Part shown: piece by piece, positions 18,350 through 27,365 of the stretch
Numbering within the stretch: the stretch's first letter is position 1
How the letters are laid out: each line of letters begins with the position of its first letter
Assembly (NCBI GenBank): GCA_041395865.1
Contig: JAWKZQ010000008.1
Span: 1 to 64,000 of the forward strand
Source of the DNA: IMCC2047 sp041395865
GTDB taxonomy: Bacteria > Pseudomonadota > Gammaproteobacteria > Pseudomonadales > IMCC2047
Reading direction: 5' to 3'
Length of the DNA stretch: 64,000 bases
The notes under the pieces: generated by a model
The model's database searches: none
Told to the model about the DNA's origin: nothing
Seen by the model: only the letters and a program-made list of their open reading frames with translations
Translations under genes and position numbers: made by a program

Positions 18350-19423
18350 ATGAAATTTCCCCGCATTTTGGCCCTGACAACTCAGGGTGCTTTTTTGGCC
18401 AGCCTTATGGGGTGTAGCTGGATTGTCGGGGAAGAGGGTTTTATTAAGGACCGCCGTGAAGAGTATCGCGAAGCGGTTGTTGCGCCGCCACTGAAGCTGC
18501 CAGCCGGAAGTGATACTCAGGCACTGGGTGAACTCTATGAAATCCCCGGTGCTGGCCAAGCGCTAACCTTTGACGGTGACGAGTTTGATGTGCCCCGCCC
18601 GGATACTCACGTTTCAGCGGCGCCAAAGGATTTAAGAGCCTTTAAGTCTGGCAATGAGTACTGGATCGTACTGGACGGCGAGCCCGGACAGGTATGGGGA
18701 CGGGTACGCCGTTTCTGGGACGTGAACGGCATTGCGCTGGCACGCGAAATTCCTTACCAGGGTGTGATGGAAACAGTCTGGTTGAAGCGCGACAGTGACG
18801 GCCAGGTTACACGTGATAAATTCCGCGCCCGGGTTGAGCACGGCCTGCAAAAAGGGATGTCGGAGGTGCATGTGGCGCACCTCGGGTATAATTTTGAAAG
18901 CCCCGAAATTTCTGCCGAGAAGCTGGATTGGAGTCAGGCCAAGCCTGGAGATGAGCTCACCTTGGCGATGATCCAGGAACTGTCTTCTTTCTTGATCCAA
19001 ACGCAAACGTCTGCCGCGCCTGCTTCCCTGTTAGCGCAGAAGTTTGAAGGCCAGCCCAAGTCCTCCCTGTCTGTTACTGATAGTGGCGAATGGGTGATCG
19101 ACATGCGCCTCAGCTATGGTCGGGCCTGGAATGCCGTTGCCAAAGCTATAGATGCTGCCGGATTTGAGCTCGAGAGCCGTAATCGTGATGCCGGGACTTA
19201 CCAACTGATTGTTAATACCGGGCAATCCGAAGAGGAAGAGGGTGGCTTTTTCTCCTTCCTGTCCTTCGGCGACGATGATGCAGAAGCGCAAAGCTACCGG
19301 GTCAGTATCCAGGTGAAACCTAACAATGGTCAGGTGCAGGCCTTTATTTCCGATTACGAAGAACGCGTTAGCCCTGAACTGCGTAAGGAAATTCTGACAC
19401 GTATAAAAGGTCAGTTAATTTAA
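18350..19423 (+). CDS. bamC: Outer membrane assembly lipoprotein BamC
   Basis: BamC is a lipoprotein subunit of the BAM complex that inserts beta-barrel proteins. The signal peptide ends in a lipobox LMGC with C22 as the lipidated residue. An unstructured N-terminal stretch that contacts BamD follows. Then come two helix-grip domains, seen as YWIVLDGEPGQVWGRVRRFW and WVIDMRLSYGRAWNAVAKAID in sequence (short forms: WGRVRRFW, AWNAVAKA). Length is 357 residues. It sits between dapA and an MBL-fold gene. Confidence 0.93.
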   Translation: MKFPRILALTTQGAFLASLMGCSWIVGEEGFIKDRREEYREAVVAPPLKLPAGSDTQALGELYEIPGAGQALTFDGDEFDVPRPDTHVSAAPKDLRAFKSGNEYWIVLDGEPGQVWGRVRRFWDVNGIALAREIPYQGVMETVWLKRDSDGQVTRDKFRARVEHGLQKGMSEVHVAHLGYNFESPEISAEKLDWSQAKPGDELTLAMIQELSSFLIQTQTSAAPASLLAQKFEGQPKSSLSVTDSGEWVIDMRLSYGRAWNAVAKAIDAAGFELESRNRDAGTYQLIVNTGQSEEEEGGFFSFLSFGDDDAEAQSYRVSIQVKPNNGQVQAFISDYEERVSPELRKEILTRIKGQLI

Positions 19424-19452
19424 CGTTCCTGTTTAGGCTTTTGGCGCTTTTC

Positions 19453-20226
19453 ATGCGGTTTGCTTCGTTGGGCAGTGGCAGTAAAGGTAATGCCACCTTG
19501 GTTGAAGCAGGCCAAACCTGTTTGATGCTCGATTGCGGGTTTACCCTGAAGGAAGCGGAAGCCCGTTTGCAGCGCTTGGATAAAAGCGGCCATGATCTTG
19601 ATGCGATTGTTGTTACCCATGAGCACAGCGATCACCTCAAGGGCGTTGGTGCCCTGGCACGGAAATACAAATTACCCGTTTATTTGACAGCCGGCACCTA
19701 CCGCGACGCAAGGCTTGGTAACCTGCCTCGGGTGGAGTGGGTGAATTGTCATCAGAGCTTTAGCATCAAGGATATCGACGTTCAACCGGTACCTGTCCCG
19801 CACGATGCCCGCGAACCCTGTCAATATGTGTTTACGCATGCCGAGCGCAGGCTTGGTGTCCTTACGGACTTGGGCAGCCTGACGCCCCATATCCAGATGC
19901 ACTACGATGATCTTGATGCGCTGGTATTGGAGTTTAATCACGACCTGCAGATGCTGGAGGAGGGTCCCTATCCTTACCAGCTCAAACAACGTATTTCCGG
20001 GGATTATGGCCACCTCAGCAACCTGCAGGCGGCACAGCTGCTGGCTCGTATTAAGCGTGACAAGCTCCAGCACCTGGTCTTATCCCATATCAGCCAGCAG
20101 AACAACAGCCATGAGCGGGTTTGCAGTGCTGTTTCTGAATGGCTGCAGGGAATGGCTTGCTGTGCCGATGAGGGCTTCGCGATCGCCTGCCAGGAGAATG
20201 GTTTTGATTGGCGTGTGATCTCCTGA
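19453..20226 (+). CDS. MBL-fold metallo-hydrolase (YycJ-like)
   Basis: This 257-residue protein is a metallo-beta-lactamase-fold hydrolase. The metal-binding motif THEHSDH is at residues 55-61, with further ligands in VPHDAREPC, a central acidic TDLGS, and LSHISQQN near the C-terminus. The N-terminus MRFASLGSGSKGNATLVEAG is typical of the YycJ/WalJ group, whose members have been proposed as 5' exonucleases. I chose ATG 19453 over an upstream TTG at 19441. It follows bamC closely and is probably in the same operon, as in Pseudomonas. Confidence 0.88.
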   Translation: MRFASLGSGSKGNATLVEAGQTCLMLDCGFTLKEAEARLQRLDKSGHDLDAIVVTHEHSDHLKGVGALARKYKLPVYLTAGTYRDARLGNLPRVEWVNCHQSFSIKDIDVQPVPVPHDAREPCQYVFTHAERRLGVLTDLGSLTPHIQMHYDDLDALVLEFNHDLQMLEEGPYPYQLKQRISGDYGHLSNLQAAQLLARIKRDKLQHLVLSHISQQNNSHERVCSAVSEWLQGMACCADEGFAIACQENGFDWRVIS

Positions 20227-20290
20227 GGGCGTATGCTATTAACAGTGGCTGACGAGGTCGTCGGTGCCATCTTTAGTCAGCCCTATCGAC

Positions 20291-20300
20291 AGGAGGTGAT
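20291..20300 (+). promoter_or_regulatory. Unusually complete ribosome-binding site
   Basis: AGGAGGTGAT, four bases ahead of ATG 20304, pairs along its whole length with the 3' end of 16S rRNA. Such a full anti-SD match is rare in this window and predicts strong initiation of the small secreted protein. Confidence 0.8.
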
Positions 20301-20303
20301 CTG

Positions 20304-20735
20304 ATGGCCGTTTTACTGCGTTATTTCACTGTTCTGCTGTCGCTATTTTGTGCGATACCTGCTGGTGCGGCGCCAGACCTGAAACAGTACCTGGATCAGT
20401 ACTTTTCTGGGGCGGCCATCCAGTATGGATACGGTAGCGGCACATCCTCCAGCAACCCGCGTGTTGAGCTGACGATTCATTATTGTGCGTCGGGGCTTTA
20501 TTTCAGTTCGGGTCAATCCTGCCGCCCCAATCTCTATGCCAGCGGTTATCAGTGTACGGGACTCGAAGATGCCGGGCAGTGGCGCGTTGCAACACAGGGC
20601 GGGCAGGCCGTTATGCAATGGTTGTCTAATCAAAGCGGTCCGGGGGGGCTGGCCATTCAGACCCGGTCCGATGGTATGGTTGTTGATGCGCGCGGTAATC
20701 CTTTTTATCGGGTAGGTCCCGCGAGCTGCCGCTAA
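20304..20735 (+). CDS. Small secreted protein of unknown function
   Basis: The 143-residue protein begins with a signal peptide that likely ends at PAGAA near residue 23. The mature part has several cysteines (YCASG, QSCRPN, YQCTG, and a final ASCR), consistent with disulfides in the periplasm or outside the cell. I do not recognise a family. The ribosome site is very strong. It stands between the MBL hydrolase and the glycerol genes, with no clear operon partner. Confidence 0.7.
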   Translation: MAVLLRYFTVLLSLFCAIPAGAAPDLKQYLDQYFSGAAIQYGYGSGTSSSNPRVELTIHYCASGLYFSSGQSCRPNLYASGYQCTGLEDAGQWRVATQGGQAVMQWLSNQSGPGGLAIQTRSDGMVVDARGNPFYRVGPASCR

Positions 20736-20843
20736 TTAGAAAAGCCATTAAACGGCTCGATTTGACCGCCCATCGGGCAGGACATAGAGGCTCATTTAGC
20801 AGACTGTTTATAATCTTTCTAAGAGAGAAGAGGAGGGATCCGA

Positions 20844-22310
20844 GTGCAGCAAGCCTGCTATTTAATCCTTGACCAGGGCGGTCAGAGCAGTCGCGCGCTG
20901 ATTATCAATAGCCACGGCGATACACTGGCCTGTGAGTCTGTTCCGGTTGCTACCCGGCACCCTGCCGAAGACCAGGTTGAGCAGGATGCGGAAGCCTTGG
21001 TGGCAAGTTTGCTGGATGTTGCCCACCGAGCCGTGGCCAGTCTGCCCGGCGAACAGGTCAAAAACCTGGTTGCTGCCGGACTGGTCACGCAACGTTCCAG
21101 CCTGTTGTGCTGGCAGGCAAAAACATTTGAACCCCTAACGCCGGTGATCAGTTGGCAAGACCGGCGCGCTCACGCTTGGCTTGAACAATTAAATATAGAG
21201 CCTCACTGGTTCCGCCGTCATACGGGGTTGTATCCGAATGCCCACTATGGCGCCAGTAAAATAAACTGGTGCCTCAACAACCTGCCCGATGTGTCACAGG
21301 CTTTTGTGAGCGGGGCGCTGTGCTGCGGCCCCCTGGCTACCTACCTGGCCGCTCGTTTAACCGGGTCACATCAGCCTTTGCTTGATCCTGCCAATGCCCA
21401 GCGAACAGGGCTCTATAACATTGAACAGGGTAGTTGGGATGCGGATTTGCTGCGGCTTTTTGATATTCCTGAGAAGATACTTCCCACGCTGGTAAAAACC
21501 ATCAGCAGTTACGGCCTGATTCCGCTGGGCGGTAAAAATGTGCCCTTAAGGTTGGTGAATGGCGATCAGTCAGCCGCTATCTTTGCCCACGGGGAACCCC
21601 AGCTGGACAGTGCTTATATCAACGCCGGCACGGGTGCATTTGTGACGGCTCCCTGGGAGGGCGATCATTATCCCGAGCAGTTGCTGAAAAGCATTGTTTA
21701 TAAAGATGTTGAATCTCATTATGTCGTCGAGGGAACCGTAAACGGTGCGGGTAGCGCCCTGAATTGGGCGGCTGAACAGCTGCAACTGCAAAATCTTGAG
21801 GAGCTGGATCATTGGGCGCGTGTCTGTGAGCATGTCCCGATTTTTATCAATGCTGTGGGCGGCCTGGGGGCACCTTATTGGCGTGCTGACATGGTTTCCG
21901 AGTTTATTGATGTTGAAAATGGCAGGATCTGGAGTGACCAGCAGAAAATGGTTGCGGTGCTGGAGAGTATCGTATTTTTGCTGCAAACCAATCTGCAATT
22001 GATGCAGGCCTATGGGTTTCGACCGCAACGTTTGGTCGTATCCGGCGGCCTGTCGCAACTGGACAATTTCTGCCAGAAGCTTGCCGACCTGAGCCGTATT
22101 CCAGTATGGCGCCCCGATCAGGTAGAGGCGTCGGCCTGTGGCGCCGCCTTTCTGCTTGCCCGGCACAGCAGGCCGAAGGAACTGGGGAAACTGAATTGGA
22201 AAACTTTAGGTGGTGCCGCCTTTGCGCCCAGTGAAACTGGCCACGAGGTGCTTAATCAGCGCTTCCATAATTGGCGCGAGGCGTTGCAGACTCGTTTGTC
22301 GCTGGGGTGA
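20844..22310 (+). CDS. FGGY-family carbohydrate kinase, glycerol kinase-like
   Basis: The 488-residue protein has the two-domain FGGY kinase fold. ILDQGGQSSRALI at the start corresponds to the phosphate 1 loop DQGTTSSR of glycerol kinase, but with GQ in place of TT. SWQDRRA, the catalytic region VNGDQSAAI, NAGTGAFV, and the C-terminal SGGLSQLDNFCQKLADL and ASACGAAFLL follow. Glycerol is a likely substrate because the next genes, on the other strand, encode G3P dehydrogenase and GDPD. A sugar or polyol remains possible. Translation starts at GTG. Its last 59 bases overlap the end of glpD tail-to-tail. Confidence 0.85.
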   Translation: MQQACYLILDQGGQSSRALIINSHGDTLACESVPVATRHPAEDQVEQDAEALVASLLDVAHRAVASLPGEQVKNLVAAGLVTQRSSLLCWQAKTFEPLTPVISWQDRRAHAWLEQLNIEPHWFRRHTGLYPNAHYGASKINWCLNNLPDVSQAFVSGALCCGPLATYLAARLTGSHQPLLDPANAQRTGLYNIEQGSWDADLLRLFDIPEKILPTLVKTISSYGLIPLGGKNVPLRLVNGDQSAAIFAHGEPQLDSAYINAGTGAFVTAPWEGDHYPEQLLKSIVYKDVESHYVVEGTVNGAGSALNWAAEQLQLQNLEELDHWARVCEHVPIFINAVGGLGAPYWRADMVSEFIDVENGRIWSDQQKMVAVLESIVFLLQTNLQLMQAYGFRPQRLVVSGGLSQLDNFCQKLADLSRIPVWRPDQVEASACGAAFLLARHSRPKELGKLNWKTLGGAAFAPSETGHEVLNQRFHNWREALQTRLSLG

Positions 22311-23496
22311 GTAACAGCTTGCGCGTATCGGCCCTTGCCGACTTCCTGCCAAGCGACTTTGTCATCAGTTTGACCGCTTTCTGGGCCGTGGCCCGGTAGC
22401 CGGTCAGTTTCCCGCCATACACACTGATCCAGCGTGGCGAACAGGGGTTATCGCAAAGCAGCTGTGTTTCTCTGGAACGATGAAAGGCGTGGCGTGCTTC
22501 GTCCCTGGGCAGTACTCGCAGGCCGGCAAAGCGCTCGAGAACCTGGGGATTGAATGACGGAAAATAGTGCTTGAGCACGATTAACAGGTATTCCTCTTCA
22601 TCCTGCCGGGGAGCAACCTGATCCGGGTCGCCCTCGAAGGTTGTTTCGGTGGTGCCCAACAGGGTATTTCCCTTCCAGGGCAACACAAAAACGGCGCGTT
22701 GATCCTGGGGCGCTTCCAGGTAAAAGCATTCGCTGCTGATTTGACCGGCCAGAACCAGGTGAGTGCCCTGTACCAGATCCACATTGGCGCAGGGCGGAGC
22801 GGGTGTGACGCAGCTATTAATCAGGTTGGCCCATGGGCCGCCTGCGTTCACCACGAGTCGGCTGAACACTTCATGTTCGGTATTTTGCCAGTCGATTTTC
22901 AGGCGGTAGCCGCCGCCAACGTGTTTGGCCGCCAGCAGGTTGGCTGGGTTACAGGCGTGAGCGCCCAAAGAGCGAGCCGAGTCGATCACTGCGCGGGTTA
23001 GCAGGGCGTCATCGGTTTGTGCGTCCGGGTAGCAAAAAACCTTTTTAAGACCTGCCTTTTGCAAGCCGTTGAGGTGTTGTGCCTGGTCGTTTGTAAGCAC
23101 CCGGTAACGGCACGCTTTTCGGTTAAGGCCAAACAATGCGTAAAGGCACAGGCCGATGTGAAGCTGCCAGCTTCTGTAATGAGAGCCTGCGTAGAGCGGG
23201 ATGTAGAAGTGATTGCGATGCACCAGGTCGGGGGCGATTTCCAACAGAATTTCCCGCTCCCGAATACTTTCCCTGACCAGAGAAAACTGGCCTGTTTGCA
23301 GGTATCGCAGCCCCCCGTGAATCAGCTTGCTTGATTTGCTGGATGTGCCGGATGCCCAGTCTTTTTTTTCCAGAAGTAATACCGAATAGCCTGCGGCAGC
23401 TGCGGCTTGGGCAATACCCGCACCGTGAATACCGCCGCCAATAACGGTTACCTCATATTGCTGCCGCAAGGTGTCCTGTTCCTTCGTATCGTTCAA
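22252..23496 (-). CDS. glpD: FAD-dependent glycerol-3-phosphate dehydrogenase, short form
   Basis: GlpD oxidises glycerol-3-phosphate to DHAP at the inner membrane and feeds electrons to quinone. The FAD loop is VIGGGIHGAGIAQAAAAAGY at about 17-36, followed by GTSSKSSKLIHGGLRYL, the family signature. GTHLVL and GNTLLGTTETTFEGDP are also present. At 414 residues it lacks most of the C-terminal DAO_C domain seen in the usual enzyme of about 500 residues. Its start overlaps the stop of the GDPD gene by four bases, so the two are translationally coupled. Confidence 0.9.
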   Translation of the reverse strand: MNDTKEQDTLRQQYEVTVIGGGIHGAGIAQAAAAAGYSVLLLEKKDWASGTSSKSSKLIHGGLRYLQTGQFSLVRESIREREILLEIAPDLVHRNHFYIPLYAGSHYRSWQLHIGLCLYALFGLNRKACRYRVLTNDQAQHLNGLQKAGLKKVFCYPDAQTDDALLTRAVIDSARSLGAHACNPANLLAAKHVGGGYRLKIDWQNTEHEVFSRLVVNAGGPWANLINSCVTPAPPCANVDLVQGTHLVLAGQISSECFYLEAPQDQRAVFVLPWKGNTLLGTTETTFEGDPDQVAPRQDEEEYLLIVLKHYFPSFNPQVLERFAGLRVLPRDEARHAFHRSRETQLLCDNPCSPRWISVYGGKLTGYRATAQKAVKLMTKSLGRKSARADTRKLLLTPATNESATPRANYGSAD

Positions 23497-24254
23497 TTTT
23501 GCTCCATAGGCTGATATCGGCTTTCCTGCTCCAGTGCCTCCTGCAACTCGACGGCGGCGAAGCTCTCGATATATTCAATGCCGCGTTGCTGCAGGTCTTT
23601 GGCGATTTCAGGGCAGTCTACTTCGTAGATCACCATTGTGCCGGGAAACTGGTCCAGCCGCCCTTGCTCGGGCAGACTATCGTAGTCGACAAAAAGGTAT
23701 TCGGGATGAAGCGCCTTGACCTCTTCCCGGTGCAAATCCTGCCATTTTCTAGGAGCGACACCGAGCGAATGCCAGCCTGCCGTGCGAGCATGGTGGATAA
23801 AGGGAATGTGGAAACTGATCAGCGTGCATTGCCCGGCGACTGGCGCGAGCACTTCCTGGATACACTGGAAGCAGGTTTCAATGCCGTGGAAGTCGATACT
23901 GATCGACTTGGCTTCGATAAACGCGTGTACATGGGAGTGGGTTTGCAGTAGGTCCACCAGCTCCTTGAGTGGCGTAATGGTTTGACTGATAAAGCGTTTT
24001 CCAAACCGCAAGGGCTCGTGATTGGGCGTACGCACGAGCTGAGCGAAGGGATAGTCGTGAATAGCTCCTTTTGCACCGCTGCATCGCTCCAGGGTGCGGT
24101 CGTGGTAAAGGACGGGCTGTTTATCTGCACTCAGCTGGACATCCGTTTCAATAAACCGGATTCCACCTTTGACGGCTTCAACATAAGCCAGCAGAGTATT
24201 TTCCGGGAAGCGCCTTTGATAGCCCCGGTGTGCGACTAAATTGATGGGACTCAT
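23493..24254 (-). CDS. Glycerophosphodiester phosphodiesterase
   Basis: This 253-residue GDPD hydrolyses glycerophosphodiesters from lipid turnover to glycerol-3-phosphate and an alcohol. The catalytic motifs are VAHRGYQRRFPENT at the N-terminus and FIETDVQLSADKQPVLYHD, with the second histidine at HD. It has no signal peptide, so it is probably cytosolic like UgpQ. Its product is the substrate of the coupled glpD gene downstream. It is divergent from the SRPBCC gene. Confidence 0.93.
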   Translation of the reverse strand: MSPINLVAHRGYQRRFPENTLLAYVEAVKGGIRFIETDVQLSADKQPVLYHDRTLERCSGAKGAIHDYPFAQLVRTPNHEPLRFGKRFISQTITPLKELVDLLQTHSHVHAFIEAKSISIDFHGIETCFQCIQEVLAPVAGQCTLISFHIPFIHHARTAGWHSLGVAPRKWQDLHREEVKALHPEYLFVDYDSLPEQGRLDQFPGTMVIYEVDCPEIAKDLQQRGIEYIESFAAVELQEALEQESRYQPMEQN

Positions 24255-24388
24255 GAGGTTTCCATTCGCTGATCTACGAGCCAGTATGCGTGAAAATTTG
24301 AGGCGATTCCAGTGGCTTGTTCAGCTGCTCGACGCCCTTGATAAGCAGGCGTAAGATGAATAAACCCCGGTGCAGTCAGGAGATGGGT

Positions 24389-24925
24389 ATGAAGGTTTTG
24401 AAATGGGGCTTGGCCGGTATTGTGGTGTTGCTTGTCGTGGGCTTTTTGCTGCCGTCGACAACCCGGGTTGAGCGTAGCGTGACGATTGATGCGAGCCCCA
24501 TACAGGTTTTTGTCTACCTGAATGATTATCGTCATTTCAACCAGTGGTCGCCCTAGTATGAGCGCGACCCGAATACCCAGTTTGAATTTTCCGGTCCGGC
24601 GACTGGCGTCGGCAGTCGTATGCAGTGGCAAAGCGATCACAGGCAGGTAGGCGCCGGCGCACAGGAAATTGTCGAGTCGGAACCCGCTCGCTACTTAAAG
24701 GTGCGATTGGAGTTCGGTGATGGTGCCCCCGCCTATGCAGACTTTAGGCTGACACCGCTGGAAGCCGGCACCCAGGTGGTTTGGGGTTTTCAAATGAGTC
24801 ACGGCTGGAATCCGGTGTCGCGCTGGTTCGGGCTGATGATGGACCGCTGGATCGGTCCGGATTACCAGGCGGGGCTGGCCAACCTGAAACAGGTTGTCGA
24901 AACCGATCGCCAGTCGCTGCCCTAA
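24389..24925 (+). pseudogene. SRPBCC/polyketide-cyclase family protein interrupted by an amber codon
   Basis: One frame runs from ATG 24389 to 24925 with a single in-frame TAG at 24554-24556. The N-terminal part has a membrane helix (LAGIVVLLVVGFLLPS) and VERSVTIDASPIQVFVYLND, then HFNQWSP just before the stop. The rest continues YERDPNTQFEF, GPATGVGSRMQW and LEAGTQVVWGFQ without a shift. Family members usually have Trp at the TAG position (QWSPW), so TGG to TAG is the likely change. A good ribosome site, CAGGAG, precedes the start. It is a recent nonsense mutation, a sequence error, or a suppressed stop. Confidence 0.82.
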
Positions 24926-24947
24926 GTCGATCCCGGAATCGGCTGAG

Positions 24948-25352
24948 TTACTCCGGGTATTCTGAGAAACTGGTAATTTCGTCACTACAGGACCAGTCAC
25001 TGCGTGAACCGCAAAAAATACGGGCTTCGGGCTGTATGTCTGGTTCGTGGTCCAGGGTACCGGCCGGCAAAACCACCATGCCCATTTGTGGAAAGTGGCG
25101 TGGCAAAGAGGCGCCGCATTCACTGCAAAAATCGTTTCTGAACCGTTGCGCTTCGGGAACTTTATACTGTTTGATCAGCTCTTCTCCCCGGAGCCACTCA
25201 ATGCCGGAAGCTTTTACCCGGATAATACTGGCGTGGCCGGTTCCGGTTGCTTTGCGGCAACGTTGGCAATGGCAGTGATAAAAAGCAGTGGTTTCGCCTT
25301 CGATTTTATAAGCGGTTTTACCGCATAGGCAGCTACCGGTCAGTGTTGTCAT
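24948..25352 (-). CDS. GFA (glutathione-dependent formaldehyde-activating enzyme)-like zinc protein
   Basis: The 134-residue protein has the GFA/CENP-V cysteine pattern: GSCLCG at the start, CHCQRCRKATG, and FCSECGASL, which bind two zinc ions. Family members have been linked to glutathione-formaldehyde adducts, but most have no proven substrate. No formaldehyde dehydrogenase is nearby. It is convergent with the interrupted SRPBCC gene. Confidence 0.88.
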   Translation of the reverse strand: MTTLTGSCLCGKTAYKIEGETTAFYHCHCQRCRKATGTGHASIIRVKASGIEWLRGEELIKQYKVPEAQRFRNDFCSECGASLPRHFPQMGMVVLPAGTLDHEPDIQPEARIFCGSRSDWSCSDEITSFSEYPE

Positions 25353-25453
25353 CTTGTACCTCGCTATTCGATGTTTTGGCCAATTCTAGACATTGTTTGC
25401 GCCCTTGTGCACGCCTAAGTAGAATAAATTGCTGATCACAAACGGAGGAGGCT

Positions 25454-25846
25454 ATGAAGGTCAGGATATTGCTGTGGACATTGTTATGTCTGCCGGGTTG
25501 GGCGGCGGCACAGAATGAAGCGCATATGCAGCGAATGATGGAGCAGGCGCGTGAGGCCCAGATGTGCATGGAAAAAATAGACCGTGCCCAGTTGCAGGCG
25601 TTGGCGGACAAAGCCCAGGCTTTCGAAGCGCAAATTAAAAAATTATGTGCCGAAGGGAAGCGGACCGAGGCGCAGAGCCAGGGTATCAAATTCAGCCAGG
25701 AGATGTCGCATAGTCCGGTAGCCCAAGAAATGCGCCGTTGCAGTGAAATGATGGCGGGTGTGATGGCGGGGTTTGGCGGCATGGCGCATGCCGGAGTGCC
25801 GACGGTGGAGGAAATGGAAAGCCAGCACATCTGCGATACCTTCTAG
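25454..25846 (+). CDS. Small secreted protein of unknown function
   Basis: The 130-residue protein has a signal peptide ending near GWAAAQ (residue 20). The mature part is largely helical, rich in Gln, Glu, Met and Ala, with cysteines in QMCMEK, KKLCAEG, MRRCSEM and HICDTF. GGAGGAGG about seven bases ahead gives a strong ribosome site. I recognise no domain. The heptad-like helices suggest a coiled or helical-bundle periplasmic protein. Confidence 0.72.
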   Translation: MKVRILLWTLLCLPGWAAAQNEAHMQRMMEQAREAQMCMEKIDRAQLQALADKAQAFEAQIKKLCAEGKRTEAQSQGIKFSQEMSHSPVAQEMRRCSEMMAGVMAGFGGMAHAGVPTVEEMESQHICDTF

Positions 25847-25859
25847 GCCAAGCGCTTAC

Positions 25860-27209
25860 CTATTCTGAACGCTCCCGGTCAGGTGTGCTGGGAGTAAAGT
25901 TTTCCGAAGAGGCCAGGTCGGGGGAATCGTCCTCGGGAGTATTCGGGAGCACCTCCTCAACGCTCTCTCCGTCCTTGTCCGTTCTTTGGATGCCGATCCT
26001 GAAGGCGGCGAACCCAGGCATAACCACCTGGTTGACGGCCATGCCCAGAATACGCCCCTCAAAGGGAGCCGTGATCTCGCTACGGACGTTGGTAATAGGG
26101 TCTGTGACGGTACCGAGTAAATCGCCTTTATCTACCTTCTCACCAAGCTCGACATCGCTGAAAAGGATGCCGCCCCGATTAGCGCGCACCCAGATAGAAT
26201 GATAATAAACGGGCTCCGGTGGCCCCCAAAGACTCATTTTCTTGCCCATGCCCAAGGTGCTGATGAGGGTGTTAATGCCCTTAACGCCGTGTTCGACTGC
26301 TTCCTCTTCGAGATGCATCGAACCACCTGCTTCAAGTGTGACTGCCGGAATGCCGTTATCGGTTGCTGCCCGACGCAGCGTGCCGACGGCACCCGTACTG
26401 TGTAACACGGCTGTGGCGCCGAATCCCTGGGTGAGTTTAACCACCTCGGGCTGGCTCAGGTCAGCGCGCAGTTGTGGCAGGTTGATGCGGTGAAAGGAGC
26501 CGGTGTGAATATCGACCAGGGCATCGCAATGGCTAATCACTTCCCGGAAAAAGGAATAGGCGATACGGGATGCAGAACTGCCTTGGGTGTTGCCGGGGAA
26601 AAAGCGGTTCAGGTCGCGCCGGTCGGTCAGGTAGCGGGAGCTGCGCTGGAAGCCCTGCAGGTTGACGATGGGAACACCGATGACTGTGCCGGAGAGTTTT
26701 TCCGCTTCCAGTGCATACATTACCCGACGCACAATTTCGATACCGTTCAGTTCATCGCCATGCACGGCTGCCGTCAGGCAAAGCACCGGTCCGGTATTTG
26801 CGCCTTTGACAACCAGCACGGAGGTCGGTGAGGCAATGCTCTCGAAAGACTGGCTGGGCGACCAGGCCAGGCGGGTTGAGGTGCCGGGCAATACCTGGGT
26901 GCCCAGGAACAAGAGGGGGGGCGTGGCATCGGTTTCTGCCGCCGGTTCGTCGCTGGCCACCTCGCTTTCCTGTTCAAAAGCTTGACCTGTCTCTTCGACG
27001 GGTTCGTCAAGGTCAATACTCTTGGCGCGCGGAAGGAGTGTCGCCGACGCCTGCAAATCGGTTTCATCCTCTAAACGGCTTTCGTTGGCTTGTACGAACA
27101 GGGGCTGCAGGCTGAATAGCAGGATTCCCAGGCATAAAGCCAGCTTTGAGCCATGTCTGTTGATGGCCTTGGGAAAACTACTGCGAATGTGACTGTAATT
27201 TTTAGACAT
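25860..27209 (-). CDS. Succinylglutamate desuccinylase/aspartoacylase family protein
   Basis: This is a zinc-dependent M14-like deacylase of about 449 residues. The zinc motifs are AVHGDELNGIE and DALVDIHTG, with LNRFFPGN between them and a late catalytic-type LEAGGS. After the catalytic domain come WVRANRGGILF and LGTVTDPI, a biotinyl-lipoyl-like barrel found in this subgroup. The N-terminus has a hydrophobic stretch (ALCLGILLFSLQPLFVQA), a likely signal peptide or anchor, then an acidic linker. I chose ATG 27209 over an upstream TTG at 27242. Secretion suggests an envelope substrate rather than arginine catabolism. The C-terminal tail is Ser/Pro/Glu-rich. Confidence 0.87.
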   Translation of the reverse strand: MSKNYSHIRSSFPKAINRHGSKLALCLGILLFSLQPLFVQANESRLEDETDLQASATLLPRAKSIDLDEPVEETGQAFEQESEVASDEPAAETDATPPLLFLGTQVLPGTSTRLAWSPSQSFESIASPTSVLVVKGANTGPVLCLTAAVHGDELNGIEIVRRVMYALEAEKLSGTVIGVPIVNLQGFQRSSRYLTDRRDLNRFFPGNTQGSSASRIAYSFFREVISHCDALVDIHTGSFHRINLPQLRADLSQPEVVKLTQGFGATAVLHSTGAVGTLRRAATDNGIPAVTLEAGGSMHLEEEAVEHGVKGINTLISTLGMGKKMSLWGPPEPVYYHSIWVRANRGGILFSDVELGEKVDKGDLLGTVTDPITNVRSEITAPFEGRILGMAVNQVVMPGFAAFRIGIQRTDKDGESVEEVLPNTPEDDSPDLASSENFTPSTPDRERSE

Positions 27210-27365
27210 AACCGCTGTCTGGGAAGAAATCGGGGGCGACAAAATGCTCTAGCTGAAAGTATAGTTGGAATTCTGCATCTTGCCGTGTTGTTTTTCAAAT
27301 TGTCAGCGTTAGAATGCGCGACCCGGTGAGGGTTCCTCCCACTCATAAATTTTAAGTTGTTGTCT

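Noticed and set aside
24251..24640. Frame of 129 codons on the minus strand opposite the interrupted SRPBCC gene.
   Set aside because: The plus strand holds a recognisable protein in one frame; the antisense product has none.
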